The notes beneath the pieces were generated by a model that did not search any database, was not told the origin of the DNA, and worked only from the letters and a program-made list of their open reading frames with translations. This document shows positions 24,007 through 33,296 of a stretch of DNA of 47,201 nt, piece by piece. Numbering within the stretch: the first letter of the stretch is position 1; each line of letters opens with the position of its first letter. Source of the stretch: Chloroflexota bacterium (GTDB taxonomy: Bacteria; Chloroflexota; Anaerolineae; Anaerolineales; Villigracilaceae); assembly GCA_024434165.1 (NCBI GenBank), contig QMIW01000025.1:1-47201 (forward strand), read 5' to 3'. The position numbers and the translations under genes are program-made.

Positions 24007-25848
24007 TTATTCCACCGTCACGCTTTTCGCCAGGTTCCTCGGCTGGTCAACATCCAGCCCGCGGATCGTGGCGATGTGATATGCCAGCATTTGCAGGGGC
24101 AGGACCGTCACCACCGGGGAGAGCATCCACGGCGCTTCGGGAATCCACAACACATGGTCTGCCATGCCTTCGACGAGTTCATCCCCTTCGGTTGACACGG
24201 CGATGACTGTGCCTCCGCGCGCCTTCGCCTGCTGAATCTGCGAGATCATTTTCTCATGCCAGGGGTCTTTGGGAGCCAGACAAAGCACGGGCATCTCTTC
24301 GTCAATCAGGGCAATGGGACCGTGTTTCATCTCGCCGGCGGGGTAGCCCTCGGCGTGAATGTAGGAAATCTCCTTGAGTTTCAACGCGCCTTCATACGCA
24401 ATCGGCATGTTGATGCCGCGCCCCAGGTACAGACAGCCGCGAATATCCTTCAAGGCGTGGGCGACCTTTTCGATTTCGGCTTCCGTATCCATCACGCGCC
24501 CAGCCAGGTCGGGGACGAGGCGCAGGTCTGCCACCAGTTGGCGGCGGGTCTTTTCGTCGAGCGCGCCGCGCATATCCGCCAGCAGGATGGCGAGCATGTA
24601 CTGGTCTACGAGCGGCGCGGTGAACGCCTTGGTGGATGCCACGCCGATCTCCGGTCCGGTTTGCATGGCGATGTAACCGTCTGCAATGCGCATGGCTTGC
24701 GAGCCGATGGCGTTGACGATGCTCCAAATGATGCCGCCCTTGCGCCTGCCTTCCTCCATCGCGGCGAGCGTATCAGCGGTCTCGCCGGATTGCGAAATGG
24801 CAAGCACGACCGTGTTCTCGTCCACGATCGGGTCGCTGTACCGGAACTCCGAACCGATCACCACTTCCACCGGGATGCGGGCGATCTTTTCGATCAGGTA
24901 TTTGCCCACCATGCCGGCGTAGGCGGCGGTGCCGCAGGCGGTGATGTAAATCCGCTGGATGCGCTTGGCGAGTTCGGGCGTGAGATTCAACTCCGGCAGG
25001 CGGATGCGTCCTTCTTTGAAATCCACCCTGCCCGCGAGCGTGTCGGTCAGTGCGCGGACCTGCTCGTGAATTTCCTTCTGCATGAAGTGGCGGTATTCGC
25101 CCTTTTCCGCCGAGACCGCATCGAATGAGATCGTATGAATCTCCGGCTGTACTTCCTGCCCGTCGAGCGTTTCCACGCGAATGCCGCCGCGCGTCACGAC
25201 CGCCATCTGCCTCGATTCGAGGAAGATTACCTTTCGGGTGTGTTCAAGGATGGCGGGAATGTCCGACGCCAGGTAGTTCTCGTTCTCGCCGATTCCAAGC
25301 ACTACTCCGCCTGCGTTGCCGATTCGCGCGGCGATGATCTTGTCCGGCTCTTCGGTGGACATCAACAGCACCACGTTGGCGCCTTCGATCTGCTTGAACG
25401 TGCGGCGCGCGGCTTCTTCGAACCCGACCCCCGAAGCCTTGTGGTTTTCAGCGAGATGCACGATGGTTTCCGTATCCGTATCCGAGTTGAACACGATGCC
25501 TTCGCTGGTCAGTTCGTCCTTCAACTCGAGGAAATTTTCCACGATGCCGTTGTGCACCACGACCATCTTCCCGGTATTGCTGACATGCGGATGCGCGTTC
25601 CGTGCCGAAGGCGCGCCGTGAGTTGCCCAGCGCGTATGCCCGATTCCCGGCGCCCCGGTCAACGGCGATTTGGCGACCAGGTCAATCAACTGCGACAACT
25701 TTCCAGCGTCGCGGCGGACTTCGATATGGCTGTTGTTGATGACGGCGACTCCGGCGGAGTCATAGCCGCGGTATTCCAGTCTTTTAAGACCATTAAGGAT
25801 GATCGGCGTCGCGTCGCGCGGCCCGATATATCCGACGATTCCACACAT
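24007..25848 (-). CDS. glmS: Glutamine-fructose-6-phosphate aminotransferase (isomerizing)
   Basis: Makes glucosamine-6-phosphate for peptidoglycan and other amino sugars. Start taken at the ATG at 25848, so that the catalytic Cys2 of the glutaminase domain is exposed (MCGIVGYIG), 613 residues. A longer in-frame start would bury it. Two SIS sugar-isomerase domains follow (ITACGTAAYAG, SQSGETADT, GRGINMPIAYEGALK), and the C-terminus DQPRNLAKSVTVE is canonical. GGAGG lies ten bases upstream. The 5' leader contains a glmS ribozyme, so the gene is expected to be down-regulated by its product. Confidence 0.97.
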   Translation of the reverse strand: MCGIVGYIGPRDATPIILNGLKRLEYRGYDSAGVAVINNSHIEVRRDAGKLSQLIDLVAKSPLTGAPGIGHTRWATHGAPSARNAHPHVSNTGKMVVVHNGIVENFLELKDELTSEGIVFNSDTDTETIVHLAENHKASGVGFEEAARRTFKQIEGANVVLLMSTEEPDKIIAARIGNAGGVVLGIGENENYLASDIPAILEHTRKVIFLESRQMAVVTRGGIRVETLDGQEVQPEIHTISFDAVSAEKGEYRHFMQKEIHEQVRALTDTLAGRVDFKEGRIRLPELNLTPELAKRIQRIYITACGTAAYAGMVGKYLIEKIARIPVEVVIGSEFRYSDPIVDENTVVLAISQSGETADTLAAMEEGRRKGGIIWSIVNAIGSQAMRIADGYIAMQTGPEIGVASTKAFTAPLVDQYMLAILLADMRGALDEKTRRQLVADLRLVPDLAGRVMDTEAEIEKVAHALKDIRGCLYLGRGINMPIAYEGALKLKEISYIHAEGYPAGEMKHGPIALIDEEMPVLCLAPKDPWHEKMISQIQQAKARGGTVIAVSTEGDELVEGMADHVLWIPEAPWMLSPVVTVLPLQMLAYHIATIRGLDVDQPRNLAKSVTVE

Positions 25849-25929
25849 GTTGGGGGATCCTCCAATTTTGTTTGATATGGATGTCAAGGCACAGGCGCAT
25901 CCGACTTAACCGACGCCTGTCCGCTTGAC

Positions 25930-26150
25930 CTCATGGTTTTTGCCACCCTCTGCCTTTTGGTTCCCCCGGTTGCCCGCGGGATGTTGTCGGCAGAGATTTA
26001 TCCTGGAGGGAAAGATTGACGGGTAATGGCGTACCCGGAGGGCTTCCGCTGATCCTTCGATTTTCAGGCGCCGGTGGCGTCCTTAACTCCATTTCGCAAT
26101 GGAGAACCCTCTTCCTCGTCAACCCCGCAAAGTGCGGGGTCCATGCGCTG
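25930..26150 (-). ncRNA. glmS ribozyme (glucosamine-6-phosphate activated)
   Basis: In the glmS leader on the minus strand. The cleavage-site core AGCGC lies at 26149-26145. P2 is a perfect CCCCGC/GCGGGG hairpin (26123-26139). The near-invariant GUUGACGAGG follows at about 26124-26114. A second conserved block AUCGA...AGCGGAAGCCCUC lies at 26062-26038. Compared with the classical form, about 42 bases (26063-26104) stand between GAGGGUU and AUCGA, including a perfect hairpin CTCCATT-TCGC-AATGGAG (26087-26104). The 3' boundary is approximate. Self-cleavage between 26149 and 26148 is expected by homology. Confidence 0.82.
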
Positions 26151-26200
26151 TCTTTCCCGTTTGTGAATGTCCGCTGCACCTCCTTTCGATGACGGGCAGG

Positions 26201-26228
26201 ATTATACCGTAAAAATACCGCCAGCCAA
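26201..26228 (-). promoter_or_regulatory. Promoter of glmS
   Basis: Minus strand -10 TATAAT at 26206-26201 and a possible -35 TTGGCT at 26228-26223, 16-base spacer. The -35 lies inside the terminator stem of the upstream Tad cluster. It would start RNA about 45 bases ahead of the ribozyme cleavage site. Confidence 0.6.
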
Positions 26229-26241
26229 TTGGCTGGCGGTA
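26211..26241 (-). terminator. Terminator of the Tad cluster
   Basis: Perfect 26-base palindrome at 26216-26241 (arms TACCGCCAGCCAA and TTGGCTGGCGGTA), followed on the minus strand by TTTTT. It is 18 bases past the stop of the last Tad gene. Confidence 0.92.
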
Positions 26242-26258
26242 AGAGACATCTTCCCGGC

Positions 26259-27818
26259 TTAGCAGTCTGTACAGATCGGTGTGTAAGTCGGTGTCGGCGA
26301 CGGCGTTGGAGAGGGAGTTCTCGTCCGTGTTGGCGTTATTACGGTAGGTGTCCGTGTTGGCGTCCTCGACGGGGTGTAGGTGATCGTCGGGGTATTGGTG
26401 CGCGTGGGTGTGTTCGAGGGTGTCGGCGTGCGAGAAGGAGTAGGCGTCCTCGACGGCGTGCGCGTGATGGTGGGCGTACGGGTAATGGTAGGCGTACGCG
26501 TGATGGTGGGCGTGTTTGTGATGGTGGGCGTGTTGGACGGAGTGGGCGTGTTCGACGGTGTGGCGGTATAGTTGTTGATACTGCCAGTGACGACGCAATC
26601 GCCCCAGTTCGGGAAGGTGAAGGTCAGGCTGACATTCCAAACGCCGTTCCATGTGGAGTTGCTGAAGTCGGCGATCCAATCCAATGTGGCGCCTCTGCCG
26701 TTCAATTGCATGTCCGGGGCTGGCGAACTCACTGGCGAATCCACGATATTCGGCGTGTTTGGCGGGTCGTAGTAGGTAATCCCGCCGAACTGGAAGTAGT
26801 CGAAATACCTGCCCACTACCGGCGACGGTGACCAGCTCAGCGTGGAATTGGTCAAAAACGCCGGGGCGAAGTTGTTGTTCTGAACGCGCGCCTCAAAGTT
26901 GTCTCCGTTGAAACGCGTGCGGTTGATGAAAATATTGCTGCACGACGGCGTAGGCGTGTTGGTGGGCGTACGGGTATTGGTGGGGGTACGGGTTATAGAA
27001 GGTGTTGGAGTGGCTGTTGGCGTGTTGGTTGCAGTGGGAGTAAAGGTGTAGGTTGGCGTATGAGAAGGAGTGAAAGTTGGGGTTGGTGAGTTGTAGACAA
27101 ACCCGCCGCCGCCGCCGCCCGGATTTGGCGGAGGAAAGTTGACGATCTGAGCGGTTTCAAACGTTTCATTCCGCCCGACGCGATATGAGGCGAGATGAAT
27201 CATTTCCGGCTGAATACCAAAAATGGGAAGGACAATGAACGTAAAGTTGTAATCAGCGGCCACGATTACCAAATCGCCGGGATCCCCTGCGCTTTCTTCG
27301 GGTTTTATGCCAGCCGGGTCTCCGCCAGCGGAGGTGCATTCAGCATATTTCGTGAGGCTGCCCATTTGCGGGCGGACAAAGTACAGCCCGGCAGGATCGG
27401 GTATGGTTGGCGTAGGTTCGGGTCCCGCACACACAGTAATCTTGAGGCGCTCGATCTCGGTTAAGGGTCGCGCCACATTATCGTCTTCATTATAGTGAAA
27501 GCCTAAAATGACACGGCGAGTTTCCTCTTTAATGGAGAGTAGGCGCGCATCTTTGATCTCCTGCTCTTCATTGCCTGCCGCGCAGGGAGAGCCATCGGTG
27601 CTAACCGCCCCGCAATTTGCAGGAGTGTATGAACCTGCTGAAGCATAACGGATGCCAAAGCGTGTTGAATTCTCGATGATTAGCCAGGCATAGAACAAGC
27701 GCCCGAATTCAAGCAAGCCGACCAGAACAAGCAAGAGAATGGGGATGATCAGCGCAAATTCCACCATGGCTTGTGCTTTTCTGTGGCGCAGGTTGCTGCG
27801 CATATTTGCACGGTTCAT
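26259..27818 (-). CDS. TadE-like protein with two Thr-Pro-rich linkers and a C-terminal domain
   Basis: About 519 residues from the ATG at 27818 (GGAG six bases upstream); a longer start would overlap the preceding gene. The N-terminus is the TadE pseudopilin signature: a basic stretch, then [21 protein letters not shown] with a Glu five residues into the hydrophobic segment. A globular part follows. Then come a [11 protein letters not shown] repeat linker, a beta-rich domain of about 130 residues ([16 protein letters not shown], then [16 protein letters not shown]), and a second long Thr-Pro linker ending in ICTDC. The linkers may be glycosylated or span the envelope. Last gene of the Tad unit, before a strong terminator. 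Confidence 0.8.
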   Translation of the reverse strand: MNRANMRSNLRHRKAQAMVEFALIIPILLLVLVGLLEFGRLFYAWLIIENSTRFGIRYASAGSYTPANCGAVSTDGSPCAAGNEEQEIKDARLLSIKEETRRVILGFHYNEDDNVARPLTEIERLKITVCAGPEPTPTIPDPAGLYFVRPQMGSLTKYAECTSAGGDPAGIKPEESAGDPGDLVIVAADYNFTFIVLPIFGIQPEMIHLASYRVGRNETFETAQIVNFPPPNPGGGGGGFVYNSPTPTFTPSHTPTYTFTPTATNTPTATPTPSITRTPTNTRTPTNTPTPSCSNIFINRTRFNGDNFEARVQNNNFAPAFLTNSTLSWSPSPVVGRYFDYFQFGGITYYDPPNTPNIVDSPVSSPAPDMQLNGRGATLDWIADFSNSTWNGVWNVSLTFTFPNWGDCVVTGSINNYTATPSNTPTPSNTPTITNTPTITRTPTITRTPTITRTPSRTPTPSRTPTPSNTPTRTNTPTITYTPSRTPTRTPTVITPTRTRTPSPTPSPTPTYTPICTDC

Positions 27819-27849
27819 ACGACGCTCCATACTGAAGAATAAATTCTGC

Positions 27850-29430
27850 CTATTGCGAAATTTTTGTGGCAATATTTTGGGCGATGATCTCAAAGATATT
27901 TCGCAGGGTTACATTGTTTGGCGCATAAAAATATTCGCCATGATTAATGTCAGGGTTTAAGAGGTTGCCCGCTTCGCGCGCAATGTATTGGAGTAGAAGT
28001 TCCGCCTCGCCATCGGTCGAGCCGGAAGGTTGTCCCGATGCCAACGTTTTGACATTTGCGCCCAATCCAATTGTATAGATTGTAACGCCGCTGCCGCTCT
28101 TCATGGCGGCAAGGTTATCTGCCTGGTCGCGGGCATAGTCCTCTGCATCATACAACGAGATGTCTATCGTCACGTCGTTGATGGGATTCGTATAAGATAC
28201 CAGCGGGTCGCTCGCGTCGTGGTAAACGCCCGGATATGCGTCGCGGCACCACAGTGGTTTTGGGTCGGGCATCAAAAAGTACAGCCAGGTATTTTGCGGA
28301 CAATAGCCGTTGGGGTAGTCGGCAAGGTCGGCGCTGCTTGGCGTGCTGGCGTTGGCAGGACCGCTGGCAAGAAGGACGGTTACCCACAACGACTCAGTGC
28401 GTTGATTTGCCGGGTTTCCGCTGCCGGAGTAGGCATTCCGAGCCAGGTTCAGCATTCCGCCAATGTTACTGGAAGGGCAGGAGGATGGGTCGGCGGTCGC
28501 CTGCACCCCGGGGTCCGGATTCCCAATGCGAATCTGAAAGGTTTCGCAAATGGGTCTGTTAAACGTGCCGCTTAGATATTGCAGGCACTCGCCTGGGGTG
28601 TCGGTTCCATCGCAAATGCGGGGTTGAAATACCTTGAGAGTATCAATCGAATAAAGGATGGCATCCCGGTCGAAAGAAAGCGGCAACACTTCCACCGGGT
28701 CGCGCGCGACGGCAGATGACGAATTAGCAGCCTGCCCGGTCATGGCGATAACGGAAACGCGGTCATAACCGAAATAGATCAGCGAATCCACAAATTCGAG
28801 CGCCACATCCTTGACAGCCCGCATCGGTTGGCAGTTATCGTTTGTATTGCACACTCTTGGATCGTCGCCTGGATCGGGTCTGGTCGGATTGCCCGATGTT
28901 TCATATGCCATGGAGCCGGACGTGTCAATAAGCAGCACAAGGTCAATGGTTGCCGCTTCGCCAATGGAGGAAATCCGAAGTTCTGTACCGTTTATTCCAA
29001 GGACGCGCAGAAAACTGAATGTAATATCTGCCACGGCAGTAACTTCCACCAGCTTTCTGTTTTCGATTGGATTATTAATCGGGTCGGGGTTGCATAGGGA
29101 GGGACGATCTGCGCCGGAATTTTCGCAGGTATGAATTATGATGTCCCTGACGTTATTCATTTGATTGACCTGCAAAAAACTGCGCGCCGCATTTTCCATT
29201 GCGCTGACGTTCAATACGCCGGTGTTGGGGTCGGGTCGGAATTCCTGAGCAGCCGCTACCGCTGCCGCGTCCACACTCCGTTTGAGCTTTCCGTATTCGA
29301 TCAACAATATTCCTGTGTCGGCTACCAATCCTACGATAGCGACGAGCCCAATAAACGCAAACGCGATTAAGATAATCGCTTGTCCACGCTCTGATTTTTT
29401 TGCGTAAATTTTCTCGTTTGGCTTTTTCAT
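27850..29430 (-). CDS. TadG-like pseudopilin-associated protein with vWA domain
   Basis: 526 residues. The N-terminus [24 protein letters not shown] matches the Tad/TadG N-terminal segment that anchors the protein in the inner membrane, with [12 protein letters not shown] after it. A von Willebrand A domain starts near 162 with an intact metal site, DTSGSM at 169-174. Several Cys pairs ([22 protein letters not shown]) suggest disulfides outside the cell. TadG-type proteins help Flp pilus assembly or anchoring. It sits 15 bases after a TadE-like gene on the same strand. Confidence 0.85.
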   Translation of the reverse strand: MKKPNEKIYAKKSERGQAIILIAFAFIGLVAIVGLVADTGILLIEYGKLKRSVDAAAVAAAQEFRPDPNTGVLNVSAMENAARSFLQVNQMNNVRDIIIHTCENSGADRPSLCNPDPINNPIENRKLVEVTAVADITFSFLRVLGINGTELRISSIGEAATIDLVLLIDTSGSMAYETSGNPTRPDPGDDPRVCNTNDNCQPMRAVKDVALEFVDSLIYFGYDRVSVIAMTGQAANSSSAVARDPVEVLPLSFDRDAILYSIDTLKVFQPRICDGTDTPGECLQYLSGTFNRPICETFQIRIGNPDPGVQATADPSSCPSSNIGGMLNLARNAYSGSGNPANQRTESLWVTVLLASGPANASTPSSADLADYPNGYCPQNTWLYFLMPDPKPLWCRDAYPGVYHDASDPLVSYTNPINDVTIDISLYDAEDYARDQADNLAAMKSGSGVTIYTIGLGANVKTLASGQPSGSTDGEAELLLQYIAREAGNLLNPDINHGEYFYAPNNVTLRNIFEIIAQNIATKISQ

Positions 29431-29445
29431 AAGGAATGCCCTTTG

Positions 29446-30153
29446 CTAAGGGGTAGTACTATCGAGAGGCTTTGCATAGATGGTTGGCATGACGACAGAA
29501 ATATACAACATGGAAGGCCTGCTGGGCGAAAAGAAGGGGAGTGTCCATGGTAGATTGAGAGTGCCTTCGTAGCTGTAATAAATTTCAATGATTAACAGCC
29601 CGGCGTCCGATGGTTCCGCTCCATTGGCAGTCATTAGTTCCTCGATACGTTCATCTGAATACGCGGTAGGTGGGTCCGTGTCGCTGTAGTGTTTGTAATA
29701 CAGTCCGCCGGAATGCCGCGTGATGGTCGCGATGCTGTCGGGGGTCGTGCTTTCATCTACCTCTATGCCGATCAGGGAAACCAGGATGTTGTCGCGGGTT
29801 GGATCCATGGCGATCTGTCGCGAGGCGGGGTCGCCGGAGGGCGCCAACAGTTCCACTATATATTGTGCTGTATCCTGGTAAAAGACAGGATTATCTGTTC
29901 CGTCCGGGTTATAGGGATTAGTGGTGCTGTACCGACGGGCTGTAGTGCGGGCGGCATCCTGGATGGACAAGTACGTGTTTAACAGGAAACCAAATTCGAT
30001 CATGCCCGAAAGCAGAATGAGGATGATGGGCAGGGTGATGGCAAACTCCACCAGGCTCTGCGCCCTGGGTTTGTGCCATCCCTTCCGCGTGGGCAGCCGG
30101 GTCTTTTTATTAAGCCTTAAAAATGAGAATACTCTTTCAAGCATTTTTCTCAT
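29446..30153 (-). CDS. TadE-like pseudopilin
   Basis: 235 residues. The prepilin-like segment is KPRAQSLVEFAITLPIILILLSG, where the Glu near the start of the hydrophobic stretch is the usual TadE hallmark, followed by MIEFGFLLNTYLSIQDAARTTARR. The rest is a globular extracytoplasmic domain that I cannot assign. It is probably cleaved by the prepilin peptidase encoded at 33297-34085. A TATAAT about 130 bases upstream may give this gene and the next two their own promoter. Confidence 0.85.
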   Translation of the reverse strand: MRKMLERVFSFLRLNKKTRLPTRKGWHKPRAQSLVEFAITLPIILILLSGMIEFGFLLNTYLSIQDAARTTARRYSTTNPYNPDGTDNPVFYQDTAQYIVELLAPSGDPASRQIAMDPTRDNILVSLIGIEVDESTTPDSIATITRHSGGLYYKHYSDTDPPTAYSDERIEELMTANGAEPSDAGLLIIEIYYSYEGTLNLPWTLPFFSPSRPSMLYISVVMPTIYAKPLDSTTP

Positions 30154-30281
30154 ATTTCCTGCTCACTTTTACAATGGCTCATGGCTCGATGGTATCCTAC
30201 ATGGGTACTAAGGCTGAAAGCGATCATTGAGTTGTAATGAAAGGGGGGTGCGAACGATCGCCAGGGACGATAGATATAGAC

Positions 30282-30287
30282 ATTATA
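30282..30287 (-). promoter_or_regulatory. Candidate -10 for the second half of the Tad cluster
   Basis: Minus strand TATAAT within GGTATATAATG, with only a weak TTTTCGG at -35. It lies in the 30154-30369 gap between the two groups of tad genes. Confidence 0.4.
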
Positions 30288-30369
30288 TACCAATATTCAC
30301 ACTGCCGAAAATGTGACAGGAAGCCGCAACGCTTACATTTCTGTAAGATTATCCTGCGGAAACGCCCTC

Positions 30370-31644
30370 TCACTTGACCAAAACGACCTCCGGCATGGTG
30401 AATGTGTCGTAGTTTTGCTCGTCCTCATACTTGACGTAGATATTGTCGGTGCCATCCACCTCGATGTAGTACCCGATGATCTGGCTGTGGTAGGCGCCTC
30501 CGCGCAGGTGGTCCAGCCCGTTGATGTGGATGTCCGCCGAGGGAGCGTAGATGGTGCCCATAAATTTCGACTCGTCGCTGCCGTTCAGGACGATCTCCCC
30601 TTCGTTCAGGATGGGCATATAGAGCAGTAGCCCCTGGTTCGGTCCGGAGTTTGGCGCGCTCAGATCCACGGTGGCGTTTCCGCTGATCTTGAAATCCCCA
30701 TCTTCCATGATGATGACCACGCCATGCCCTTCAAGGGTTTTTCCGTCTCCCACGATGAAATCGCCCTGTATGCAGTAAATGCCCTTGTCCAGCGACGTGG
30801 CGCCGTCGGGAGGAAACGGTTCGTCCTCCTCCCAGTTTCCCGGGGAGACGGTTGCGGTGTCCTGGTCGAAGGTGGCGATTTTCGAGCCGCATCCCGCCCG
30901 CGGTTCTCTGTAAGCGGGTGGATAGGGAATGGGCGCGATGCCGGTTTCCATGGGGAAGGGGGTGATGAGCTGGGGTTTTTGCACGCGCGCGCCGCCCACC
31001 ACCGAGATGCGGCTGGCATCCCTCACGCGGATGCTTCCGCTCCCGAACGAAATGAAGGCGCATTCCGGGTTGTTGGAGTTGACGAACAGACCGCCGCCTT
31101 CCAGATTGAGGGTGGCTTCATTGTGTACCCAAAACGAAATTCGCCGGTCGCAGTCGCTTCGGGGGGCGAGGCTCACCACCGCGTACCCGGGGAACATCTC
31201 TCCAAGCACGGCGGGCTTGGATTGGGAGACCACGTTGGCTACATTCGTAATGGTTGGAATACCGATGACCACGCCGAAATAGGTGCGAAGGTGCGAAGTG
31301 ATGATCACCTCGATGTATTCGGAGTTCCCGCTGTACGGTCCGGTGAGAGGCGGGGTGTTCAATTCAACGGTGTTGGTGACGCCGTCGTTGTTATATCCGT
31401 TTGCCGCGGCGGTTGCCAGCGCAGCGGCGCGCCAGTTTCCACCTTCGATTCTCGTCAACGCAGCGGTCAGCGCAGCAGCGGATGCGGCGGTTTCCGCGCG
31501 GCGGCTGTCTACATAGGCGTTTACGCCGTCAATCGCCAGCGCCGACATGCCGATCAGCCCGATGATCGAAAAGACAATCAGGATGATCGCCTGCCCCTTT
31601 TCACTGATATTGGATTTAGCGAGGGGTGGGAAATGTCGTCTCAT
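30370..31644 (-). CDS. TadG-related pilus protein
   Basis: About 424 residues from the ATG at 31644, which overlaps the previous stop as ATGA. The N-terminal segment SEKGQAIILIVFSIIGLIGMSALAIDG is the Tad/TadG pattern, then RAETAASAAALTAALTR. The remainder is a large extracytoplasmic region containing a beta-helix-like stretch (GATSLDKGIYCIQGDFIVGDG, then GTIYAPSADIHINGLDHLRGG). Such polymer-like beta-helical segments suggest surface binding, but no family can be named. It belongs to a translationally coupled pair with the TadE gene upstream. Confidence 0.8.
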   Translation of the reverse strand: MRRHFPPLAKSNISEKGQAIILIVFSIIGLIGMSALAIDGVNAYVDSRRAETAASAAALTAALTRIEGGNWRAAALATAAANGYNNDGVTNTVELNTPPLTGPYSGNSEYIEVIITSHLRTYFGVVIGIPTITNVANVVSQSKPAVLGEMFPGYAVVSLAPRSDCDRRISFWVHNEATLNLEGGGLFVNSNNPECAFISFGSGSIRVRDASRISVVGGARVQKPQLITPFPMETGIAPIPYPPAYREPRAGCGSKIATFDQDTATVSPGNWEEDEPFPPDGATSLDKGIYCIQGDFIVGDGKTLEGHGVVIIMEDGDFKISGNATVDLSAPNSGPNQGLLLYMPILNEGEIVLNGSDESKFMGTIYAPSADIHINGLDHLRGGAYHSQIIGYYIEVDGTDNIYVKYEDEQNYDTFTMPEVVLVK

Positions 31645-32123
31645 GGGCATGGCGGCTGCAGGATCACGTTGGTCGCCGTGCCGGTCAAACGGATCGTATC
31701 GGACCCGATGATTTCCCCGGCAAACGGCATGATGATGGGATACTGGTAAATGACGTTGACGCGAATGCTGTTGGCGGCGCCGCCAGTGATGCCCTGGCAA
31801 GCCGCGCCGGTGGTTTGAATCTCGACGCTGACCTTCTCTGTGTTTCTCAAATCCACCGGCGAGGAGAAAATGCTTTCCTCCTCGGTGCGCGGCAGGATGT
31901 TGCGGGCGCGGTTTTCGATTGCCTGTTTGTTGGTCGGGTTGAACGAGCCGTACAGCGCCCCTTCCTGCGCCGCGTCCCTGAGGATGGCATAGGAGAACAA
32001 CGCCATGCCGAAATCAATCGTCCCAAGCAGAATCAGGAGGATGACCGGCAGGCTGATCGCCAGTTCGATCAGGCTCTGACCTTTCTCTTTTCCGAAGGGT
32101 CGTTTTGGATTCTTCACCGTCAT
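31641..32123 (-). CDS. TadE-like pseudopilin
   Basis: 160 residues, the compact form of the family: KEKGQSLIELAISLPVILLILLG with the Glu in the right place, followed by IDFGMALFSYAILRDAAQEGALYG. The stop overlaps the start of the TadG-related gene (ATGA). It is four bases downstream of the preceding TadE-like gene, so these three are one transcription unit. Confidence 0.88.
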   Translation of the reverse strand: MTVKNPKRPFGKEKGQSLIELAISLPVILLILLGTIDFGMALFSYAILRDAAQEGALYGSFNPTNKQAIENRARNILPRTEEESIFSSPVDLRNTEKVSVEIQTTGAACQGITGGAANSIRVNVIYQYPIIMPFAGEIIGSDTIRLTGTATNVILQPPCP

Positions 32124-32127
32124 CTTT

Positions 32128-33267
32128 CTACCTGCTCGAATCCACCGGATAATTCACACAGCCGGGGTTGCCGATGGTGATGACGATGCGTTCCGTGCCA
32201 TCCAGCCTGTCGTAATCCTTATGATAGTGGAACTGGACCAGGGACTCGCCCGGCGGAATGACCGGATAAAACGGCGTGATGAATGCCGATGGGGCGAATA
32301 TGTCGCCGGTCCAGGTTTGACCCGCCAGACTGGCTTGCTGCAGGCGCAGGGTTGAGTCGCTTCCGTCGTGACCCGTATCGTGATTCCATTCCACATACAT
32401 TTGCGTCGTCGTCAGGAAGTGCCCGGTGTTGTTGAAGATCGTCATCTGCATGATGTTGTCCTTGAATTGGAGCGGTCCATGAGAGACGCCCGTCAATCCG
32501 GTACAACTGATGGCTGTCGGAGTGATGGTGGCGGTGCTGGTGGGCAGGGGTGTTTTCGACGGGGTAAACGTCAGAGTGGGCGGCAGTGTCACGGTCGGTG
32601 TCCGCGCTCCGCCGCCGGGCGTGATGCCCGGATAGGACGGCAGGGTAAACGTCACAGTAGGCGGAAGCGTGGGCGTTCGCGGGGCTTCGGTGTCTGTTGG
32701 GACGCGCGACGGCGTGCTCGTCTCGGCGGCGAATCCGGTCGGCATCGCGGAGCCGAAAATCGGAACGGAGATCAAAAACGTGCGCGCGCTGGCGGAGACG
32801 ACCTCGATTGGTTCGACCGGCAGGATGTCAATAATCGGTTCGTAACTTGCCCGTACCTGCACGATGATGCGGTCGCCGTTTCGGATGACGTTATCTTCTA
32901 TGGGGCAGCTATCTGTATTCGGGTCGGGATCAATATCGAGAATTCGGATTTGCTCCCCATCCTCGGTCAAGCCGCGGTCGTACGTGATGTTGATATCGTC
33001 GAACTCGGTCAGGATGGCGGAGCGGTTTGCCGCCTCCCGTATCCCTTCGCAATCCTGGTAGTAGTTGTATCCGTCGAGTTCGCCGGAGCCTGCGCCATAG
33101 CGGGCGGCTTGCCGCGAAGCGTTTGCAACCGAGGCGAGGATGAAGATCATCCGCGAGAACTCGATGATCGCATAAATAAGGATCAACAGAATCGGCAGGG
33201 CGAGCATGAACTCGACCATCGCCTGCGCTTTGTTCTTGTTTCTGATTTTGTTGAGTAATTTGTTCAT
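32128..33267 (-). CDS. TadE-like protein with Thr-Pro linker and C-terminal domain
   Basis: 379 residues. It starts with [26 protein letters not shown], a clear TadE signature. A globular part of about 130 residues is followed by a Pro/Thr-rich linker (TPTLPPTVTFTLP, TPSKTPLPTSTATITPT) and a C-terminal beta-rich domain of about 120 residues (KDNIMQMTIFNNTGHFLTTTQMYVEW). This domain has the same overall plan as the C-terminal domain of the protein at 26259-27818, so the two may be paralogues. It is 29 bases downstream of the prepilin peptidase gene. Confidence 0.82.
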   Translation of the reverse strand: MNKLLNKIRNKNKAQAMVEFMLALPILLILIYAIIEFSRMIFILASVANASRQAARYGAGSGELDGYNYYQDCEGIREAANRSAILTEFDDINITYDRGLTEDGEQIRILDIDPDPNTDSCPIEDNVIRNGDRIIVQVRASYEPIIDILPVEPIEVVSASARTFLISVPIFGSAMPTGFAAETSTPSRVPTDTEAPRTPTLPPTVTFTLPSYPGITPGGGARTPTVTLPPTLTFTPSKTPLPTSTATITPTAISCTGLTGVSHGPLQFKDNIMQMTIFNNTGHFLTTTQMYVEWNHDTGHDGSDSTLRLQQASLAGQTWTGDIFAPSAFITPFYPVIPPGESLVQFHYHKDYDRLDGTERIVITIGNPGCVNYPVDSSR

Positions 33268-33296
33268 GCGGTTTCCGGCTCTCTAAGGGTCCCGAA

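Noticed and set aside
23885-24079. Plus-strand small gene after the terminator
   Set aside because: Its sequence is the palindromic repeat at 23891-23999 and it overlaps glmS.
30724-31749. Plus-strand frame of 341 codons opposite the TadG-related gene
   Set aside because: The TadG signature and operon overlap are on the minus strand; the plus frame lacks a start signal and domain.
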